From contig CAZIOU010000024.1 in NCBI GenBank assembly GCA_964540995.1, positions 1-8,456 of the forward strand: a DNA stretch of 8,456 bases. Reading direction: 5' to 3'. This DNA is from JAZDLR01 sp964540995 (lineage in GTDB: Bacteria; Patescibacteriota; Patescibacteriia; UBA1558; 2-01-FULL-52-15). Made by a program: the position numbers and the translations under genes. Positions 5,357-8,456 of this stretch are shown piece after piece; position 1 is the first letter of the stretch, and each line of letters opens with the position of its first letter. Under the pieces are notes generated by a model. The model made no database searches and was not told the origin of the DNA. It saw only the letters and a list, made by a program, of their open reading frames with translations.

Positions 5357-6325
5357 ATGCTACGACTCAATTGGTGGGACACCAGGAAGCAAAAGCGAGA
5401 ATCAACTCGACAAGGATTTGGTCGAGGCTTAGTTCGGGCTGCAGCAGCTGATAAGAAAGTAGTTGCCTTAACAGCTGACTTGAAAGAATCGACTCAAGTA
5501 GATACATTTGCCCAGAAATATCCGGCACGCTTTTTCGATGTTGGCGTAGCAGAACAGAATCTGGCTGGTGTGGCTGCCGGATTGGCTTTGTCAGGTAAGA
5601 TTCCTTTCATGACATCGTATGCAGTATTTTCACCAGGGAGAAATTGGGATCAGATCCGTGTCAGTATCGCTTATAACCAAGCCAACGTAAAAATTGTCAG
5701 TACTCACGCCGGTTTAAATGTTGGGCCAGATGGAGCGACTCACCAAGCACTAGAAGATATCGCTTTGATGCGCGTACTGCCACACATGACGGTGGTGGTT
5801 CCAGCTGATAGTCTGCAAGCAGAACAGGCGACTCAAGCTATTGCTCGTTGCCGTGGTCCTGTCTACCTCCGTCTGACGCGTTCGGCTACACCGATGATTA
5901 TAAGTGAGCAAGCTGATTTTACGATCGGTAAAGCCCAAGTGTTACAAGATGGTACTGACTTGACTATTATTGCCTGTGGACCGATCGTCTATCAGTCACT
6001 GTTGGCTGCGAGGCAGTTGTCCGAACAGGGCATTAAGGTTGCGGTTATCAATTGTCACACGATCAAGCCTCTAGACGAACGAACTATCATCAAGTGGGCC
6101 AGACAGACCAAAGCCATCGTCACAGTAGAGGAGCATCAGTTAGCTGGTGGACTTGGCTCAGCTGTAGCTGAAGTCCTGGCTCAACGCCAACCGACGCCAC
6201 AAGAATTTGTCGCCGTTAATGATCAGTTTGGTCAGTCTGGTTCAGCTGATGAATTATTGTCTCATTATGGTTTGACAATGGAAAGTATTATTACTGCCTG
6301 TCACCGAGTACTACGTCGCAAGTAA
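5357..6325 (+). CDS. tkt: Transketolase, C-terminal (pyrimidine-binding) subunit
   Basis: 322 residues, normal for the C-half of a split transketolase. It holds the Pyr domain and the C-terminal transketolase domain. STRQGFGRGLV (16-26) is the typical beginning of this subunit. FFDVGVAEQNLAGVAAGLA (59-77) carries the catalytic Glu66 that activates thiamine diphosphate. GRNWDQIR, then THAGLNVGPDGATHQALEDIALMR, are conserved family blocks that help bind cofactor and substrate. The C-terminal domain starts near GPVYLRL and includes DGTDLTIIACG and TVEEH. It starts 3 bases after the N-subunit stop, with AAAGGA at 5338-5343, a rather long 13 bases before the ATG. It is related to the C-part of DXP synthase and pyruvate dehydrogenase E1 beta, but the adjacent N-subunit and length fit transketolase. 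Confidence 0.95.
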   Translation: MLRLNWWDTRKQKRESTRQGFGRGLVRAAAADKKVVALTADLKESTQVDTFAQKYPARFFDVGVAEQNLAGVAAGLALSGKIPFMTSYAVFSPGRNWDQIRVSIAYNQANVKIVSTHAGLNVGPDGATHQALEDIALMRVLPHMTVVVPADSLQAEQATQAIARCRGPVYLRLTRSATPMIISEQADFTIGKAQVLQDGTDLTIIACGPIVYQSLLAARQLSEQGIKVAVINCHTIKPLDERTIIKWARQTKAIVTVEEHQLAGGLGSAVAEVLAQRQPTPQEFVAVNDQFGQSGSADELLSHYGLTMESIITACHRVLRRK

Positions 6326-6330
6326 AACTC

Positions 6331-6360
6331 TTGTGAAGCTTGACAATTCAATGTTATAAT
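6331..6360 (+). promoter_or_regulatory. Extended -10 promoter for the 6426-7358 gene
   Basis: A perfect TATAAT (6355-6360) is preceded by TGT (6352-6354), forming an extended -10 element. TTGTGA (6331-6336), 18 bases upstream, can act as -35. A start near 6367 would give a 5' leader of about 59 bases, rich in T and C and without a Shine-Dalgarno site. Confidence 0.65.
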
Positions 6361-6368
6361 TGAATTGT
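6343..6368 (+). repeat. Perfect inverted repeat across the -10 box (operator candidate)
   Basis: ACAATTCAAT (6343-6352) and ATTGAATTGT (6359-6368) are exact 10-base inverted arms around GTTATA. The repeat covers the TATAAT box and the expected transcription start, a common site for a dimeric repressor. It is followed by TTATTTTTA, so it could alternatively fold as a weak AT-rich terminator of the transketolase operon. Confidence 0.5.
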
Positions 6369-6425
6369 TATTTTTATACACACCGTTTCTTATCTATATT
6401 TATCTTTAGTTTTTTTAATAAAAAT

Positions 6426-7358
6426 ATGGCAACCAAAAAAAGAAAAACAAAATCGTTGTCGGTAGCGGCATCGATGAAGAAGCTCGATCTCTATGATCGC
6501 ATCGTTTCTAGTGTCTGGGTTCTGTGTGCTTTTATCATGGCAGTTGTCTTCGTCACTTCAATGTCCGGCGCTATGGCCGGCGTTTTGTATCAGACGGTGA
6601 CACCCTTTGATCGCCAATTTGCAATTGGATCCAATTATAATCGTGATTTCCCCATTAACACCGGTGTCGAACAGGCTACCTTTCAGAGGACTGGTACCGG
6701 TGTCGTCAGTGCTGAGATAACTATCCCGATAGCCAACTTATTGAGCTACCAACTGTTTAATGCACATCCACTGACAGGCATAGTAGCTTCTTCTACTGGC
6801 CCGTACGCTGATGAATTGGTTGGGATTGATAGTTATGGTTGTAGCCATAAAGTTAAGTCAGACACACTGTATAGTAATAAGATTCGTGTCATCTGCCAGG
6901 CTACTTCGGCTTCTCCGATTATACCTTCGGCTGGTGATATCGCCCTTGCTCGCTTCTATTATGTCCCTGGTGAGCCAATATTTAACCCTCGTGGTGTTTG
7001 TGGTGATGGAGTTATCGCTTTCAATGAGATGTGTGATGATGGCGATCTCAACGGCACTCCAGGACACTGTACGAGTAGTTGTCAATTACCATATGGTAGC
7101 ACTGTTTGTCCACAGAACTTTAGTTTGTCAGATCAGAGAACTACGTGTGTAAGTAATTGGTCAAATACGGGGGAACTAGGTTGTAATACGCAGTGTACTA
7201 ACACCATGATTCAATATCCGGCCGCAAACTATCGTTGCTATCAGAGTTCTGATAAGCGCTATCGTTGTATCGGCAATACGCTTAATGCCACCTCAACCAC
7301 CTCGACAATCCCTCCTAAGACAGTACCGACCAAGACTCGACCAGCCATTACCCAATAG
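6426..7358 (+). CDS. Membrane-anchored Cys-rich surface protein with DUF4215-like motif
   Basis: 310 residues from the ATG at 6426. A TTG at 6360 would add 22 residues but lies inside the -10 box, so it is rejected. The N-terminus is very basic (ATKKRKTKS), then a single membrane helix spans about residues 26-53, giving an outward-facing anchored protein. Residues 54-185 form a beta-rich ectodomain with Cys139 and Cys157, possibly a disulfide. Residues 190-219 read VCGDGVIAFNEMCDDGD ending in CTSSC, matching the CGDG-x-x-x-x-x-E-x-CDDG-x-x-x-x-x-x-x-C-x-x-x-C pattern of DUF4215/Myxococcus Cys-rich repeats. Six further Cys (228, 241, 253, 257, 271, 281) follow, then a Thr/Ser/Pro tail (289-310). 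The abundance of Cys suggests disulfides formed outside the membrane. There is no clear Shine-Dalgarno. Function is unknown; binding or surface attachment is a guess. Confidence 0.85.
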   Translation: MATKKRKTKSLSVAASMKKLDLYDRIVSSVWVLCAFIMAVVFVTSMSGAMAGVLYQTVTPFDRQFAIGSNYNRDFPINTGVEQATFQRTGTGVVSAEITIPIANLLSYQLFNAHPLTGIVASSTGPYADELVGIDSYGCSHKVKSDTLYSNKIRVICQATSASPIIPSAGDIALARFYYVPGEPIFNPRGVCGDGVIAFNEMCDDGDLNGTPGHCTSSCQLPYGSTVCPQNFSLSDQRTTCVSNWSNTGELGCNTQCTNTMIQYPAANYRCYQSSDKRYRCIGNTLNATSTTSTIPPKTVPTKTRPAITQ

Positions 7359-7370
7359 ACAGATTATGAG

Positions 7371-7397
7371 AACGACCCCTGCGGGGGTCGTTTTTTT
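7371..7397 (+). terminator. Intrinsic terminator after the Cys-rich protein gene
   Basis: A 9-pair stem, AACGACCCC (7371-7379) with GGGGTCGTT (7384-7392), loop TGCG, runs into TTTTTTT (7391-7397). It lies 12 bases after the stop codon. Confidence 0.93.
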
Positions 7398-7409
7398 ATT
7401 CTCTGGATA

Positions 7410-7418
7410 TGCTATACT
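7410..7418 (+). promoter_or_regulatory. Extended -10 promoter for the DUF378 gene
   Basis: TATACT (7413-7418) is preceded by TGC (7410-7412), an extended -10 form. The expected -35 region falls in the T run of the terminator and has no good match. The start would be near 7425, about 32 bases before the ATG. Confidence 0.5.
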
Positions 7419-7444
7419 TTAAATACCATGAACTCTAAGAGAAA

Positions 7445-7452
7445 GGGGGTGG
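7445..7452 (+). promoter_or_regulatory. Ribosome binding site fixing the start at 7457
   Basis: GGGGGTGG lies 4 bases before the ATG at 7457, similar to the GGGAGGTGG before the gene at 546. It supports 7457 rather than the in-frame ATGs at 7466 and 7472. It also lies inside a 10-codon mini-ORF (7428-7460) whose TGA overlaps the start ATG. Confidence 0.6.
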
Positions 7453-7456
7453 TAGC

Positions 7457-7669
7457 ATGAAGGGAATGCATATGCTCACTTGGATCCTCGTAATAATCGG
7501 AGGTTTGAACTGGTTATTAGTTGGATTATTTGATTGGAATTTGGTCACGGCCTTAGTCGGCAATTGGCCTTGGTTGGAGAAGTTGATTTACATCCTGGTT
7601 GGTTTATCGGCTTTATGGGAATTAATCACCCATAAGAAGAACTGCAAGATGTGTAGTAAGTCAATGTAA
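7457..7669 (+). CDS. DUF378 family small membrane protein
   Basis: 70 residues with two predicted membrane helices: about 6-26 (LTWILVIIGGLNWLLVGLF) and about 42-59 (KLIYILVGLSALWELI). The GGLNWLLVGLFDWNLV block and the I-Y-x-L-V-G-L-[SA] second helix are the signature of the DUF378 (YuzA-like) family, whose function is unknown. The tail HKKNCKMCSKSM carries a C-x2-C pair and basic residues. The two helices with a short loop put both ends on the same side; the basic tail suggests the cytoplasmic side. It has its own promoter, ribosome binding site and terminator, so it is expressed alone. It points towards the L,D-transpeptidase gene but shares only the terminator with it. Confidence 0.88.
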   Translation: MKGMHMLTWILVIIGGLNWLLVGLFDWNLVTALVGNWPWLEKLIYILVGLSALWELITHKKNCKMCSKSM

Positions 7670-7683
7670 AACCATTTGCTATC

Positions 7684-7720
7684 AAAAATGCCTCTCAACG
7701 CTTTGTTGATAGGCATTTTT
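7684..7720. terminator. Bidirectional terminator between converging genes
   Basis: 7684-7699 pairs with 7705-7720 in 15 pairs, with one C-T mismatch and loop GCTTT. The outer pairs are A5/T5, so each strand has a T run after a GCCT/AGGC core. It follows the DUF378 stop by 14 bases on the plus strand, and lies about 50 bases past the L,D-transpeptidase stop on the minus strand. Confidence 0.9.
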
Positions 7721-7771
7721 ATTTTTCTAAATTGTATTCTTCACGAGTCCCTAGCCCCGAGTAGCGGGTAC

Positions 7772-8456
7772 CTAGTGAATTGTAATTCCCGTCTCCGTAT
7801 CGGCCCATTTGTACAGCCGTTCCATATTGGCATAGCTGACATTGACGCAGCCATGACTCATCGGCTGACCAAACTTATTATGCCAGTAGGCTCCGTGGAT
7901 ATAGTAACCGTATTTGTTACGCAAAAATAATAGGTTCCATTTGGTTTTGGGATAGCTATAGGTCGGACCAGAGTAATTGACTACCGGCACTTTCTTCTGG
8001 ACGGTGAAATCGCCTTTGGGAGTGGGATAATATTTGGTGCCAGAAGATATTTTAAACGTTTCTAAGTTCGTACCATTGAAACTGTAGGTTAAAGACTGGT
8101 CGGCGATGGAGACGTCGATATGTTTCGTAAGTTTGATAGTGCTGCTGGATAGAGGATCGTAGCTAGTAGTCACTTCTTCACCATCAGTATGACTATCGCC
8201 ATCAGTGTCCGGGTTGGTCAGGTCAGTGCCGAGTAATGTTTCCCAGCGGTCATTGAGGCCATCATGATCAGAATCGATGTCAATCATTTTGGTCTTGTCA
8301 CCCACGAGCGGTGAGAAGCCAGTCGATACTTCGACACCATCGGAAAAGCCGTCACCGTCGGTATCGTTTTTGGTCGGGTCAGTATGATAGATAGTTTGTT
8401 CTTGAAGATCAGTTAGTCCATCACCGTCGGTATCGACAGTCTCTGCTCCTACCGTT
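7772..8456 (-). CDS. L,D-transpeptidase (YkuD) with calcium-loop repeats, N-terminus beyond window
   Basis: The minus-strand frame is open from the window edge to the TAG at 7772-7774, giving 227 visible residues; the true start is outside. An internal GTG at 8303-8305 is not the start, because repeat units continue upstream of it. The first part has four calcium-type loops: DTDGDGLTD, DTDGDGFSD, DSDHDGLND and DTDGDSHTD, as in thrombospondin type-3 repeats. The C-terminal part (from about DVSIADQSLTYSF) is a YkuD L,D-transpeptidase domain: PTPKGDFTV, then YYIHGAYW and SHGCVN with the catalytic Cys and its His. These enzymes form 3-3 peptidoglycan cross-links or attach proteins to the wall, acting outside the membrane. 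The calcium loops may hold or stiffen the enzyme at the surface. A signal peptide would be expected in the missing part. The protein ends soon after the catalytic motif, as usual. Confidence 0.93.
   Translation of the reverse strand, partial: TVGAETVDTDGDGLTDLQEQTIYHTDPTKNDTDGDGFSDGVEVSTGFSPLVGDKTKMIDIDSDHDGLNDRWETLLGTDLTNPDTDGDSHTDGEEVTTSYDPLSSSTIKLTKHIDVSIADQSLTYSFNGTNLETFKISSGTKYYPTPKGDFTVQKKVPVVNYSGPTYSYPKTKWNLLFLRNKYGYYIHGAYWHNKFGQPMSHGCVNVSYANMERLYKWADTETGITIH
8352..8435 (-). repeat. 15-base direct repeat encoding calcium loops
   Basis: TCACCGTCGGTATCG occurs at 8352-8366 and 8421-8435, 69 bases (23 codons) apart and in the same frame. On the minus strand each copy encodes a DTDGD calcium loop of the L,D-transpeptidase protein. 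Identity at the DNA level suggests fairly recent duplication or codon constraint. Confidence 0.75.

Larger units (their letters stand above)
1352..6325 (+). other. Probable five-gene operon: EF-like, surface protein, rpiB-rpe, tktN, tktC
   Basis: Five same-strand genes are joined by overlaps of 28, 7 and 4 bases and a 3-base gap. A terminator (1266-1294) and a promoter (1306-1334) lie just upstream, and no internal terminator was seen. The last three genes form a pentose-phosphate module. There is no strong GC-rich terminator after 6325; the AT-rich inverted repeat at 6343-6368 followed by TTATTTTTA is the only candidate, and it is probably weak. Confidence 0.7.

Noticed and set aside
6340..6345. 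Consensus TTGACA as a -35 box
   Set aside because: It is only 9 bases from TATAAT, and no -10 box occurs 16-18 bases downstream; it is part of the inverted repeat.
6360..6425. TTG start at 6360 adding 22 residues to the Cys-rich protein
   Set aside because: The codon overlaps the last base of the TATAAT box and precedes the expected transcript start; the added residues look like translated AT-rich leader.
7750..7774. GC-rich hairpin just after the L,D-transpeptidase stop
   Set aside because: The CCCG/CGGG stem is short and is not followed by a T run on either strand; the bidirectional terminator at 7684-7720 explains termination better.
8352..8435. CRISPR-like spaced repeats
   Set aside because: Only two 15-base copies occur, in frame inside a coding region, and they encode calcium loops.

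Overview
The window reads like a chromosomal stretch from a member of the Patescibacteria (Candidate Phyla Radiation). This is an inference from gene content: a transketolase split into two genes, an RpiB-Rpe fusion, secreted proteins with thrombospondin type-3 calcium loops, a membrane-anchored protein with a DUF4215-type Cys-rich module, a small DUF378 membrane protein and very tight gene packing. No marker gene fixes the lineage. TAA, TAG and TGA are all used as stops, so the code looks standard (table 11). I see no mobile element, phage gene, CRISPR array, tRNA or rRNA.

Layout. Bases 1-166 (minus) hold the start of a small ferredoxin whose end lies outside the window. Bases 213-545 hold no protein gene. 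They carry a plus-strand promoter, two long stable hairpins and a strong intrinsic terminator, best read as a structured RNA of about 200 nt or a regulatory leader. A second promoter and a strong ribosome binding site then serve an unrecognised 237-residue protein (546-1259), which is closed by its own terminator.

From about 1330 to 6325 five genes are packed with overlaps or 3-base gaps and look like one operon: a small protein resembling the second beta-barrel domain of elongation factors, a 590-residue membrane-anchored surface protein, a ribose-5-phosphate isomerase B / ribulose-phosphate 3-epimerase fusion, and the N- and C-terminal transketolase subunits. The last three supply most of the non-oxidative pentose phosphate pathway (Ru5P to R5P and Xu5P, then two-carbon transfer). 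No transaldolase is in view. Several conserved active-site positions in the fusion and in the transketolase N-half are substituted.

From 6331 to 7720 come two monocistronic units: a membrane-anchored Cys-rich protein behind an extended -10 promoter overlain by a perfect inverted repeat, and a two-helix DUF378 protein, each followed by an intrinsic terminator. The second terminator is bidirectional and also serves the converging gene at 7772-8456 (minus), an L,D-transpeptidase preceded by calcium-loop repeats, whose N-terminus is outside the window.

Overall the region mixes central carbon metabolism with cell-envelope functions. The most unusual items are the possible structured RNA at 287-484, the fusion enzyme with altered active-site residues, and the surface protein with a tandem Cys repeat placed inside the sugar-phosphate operon.
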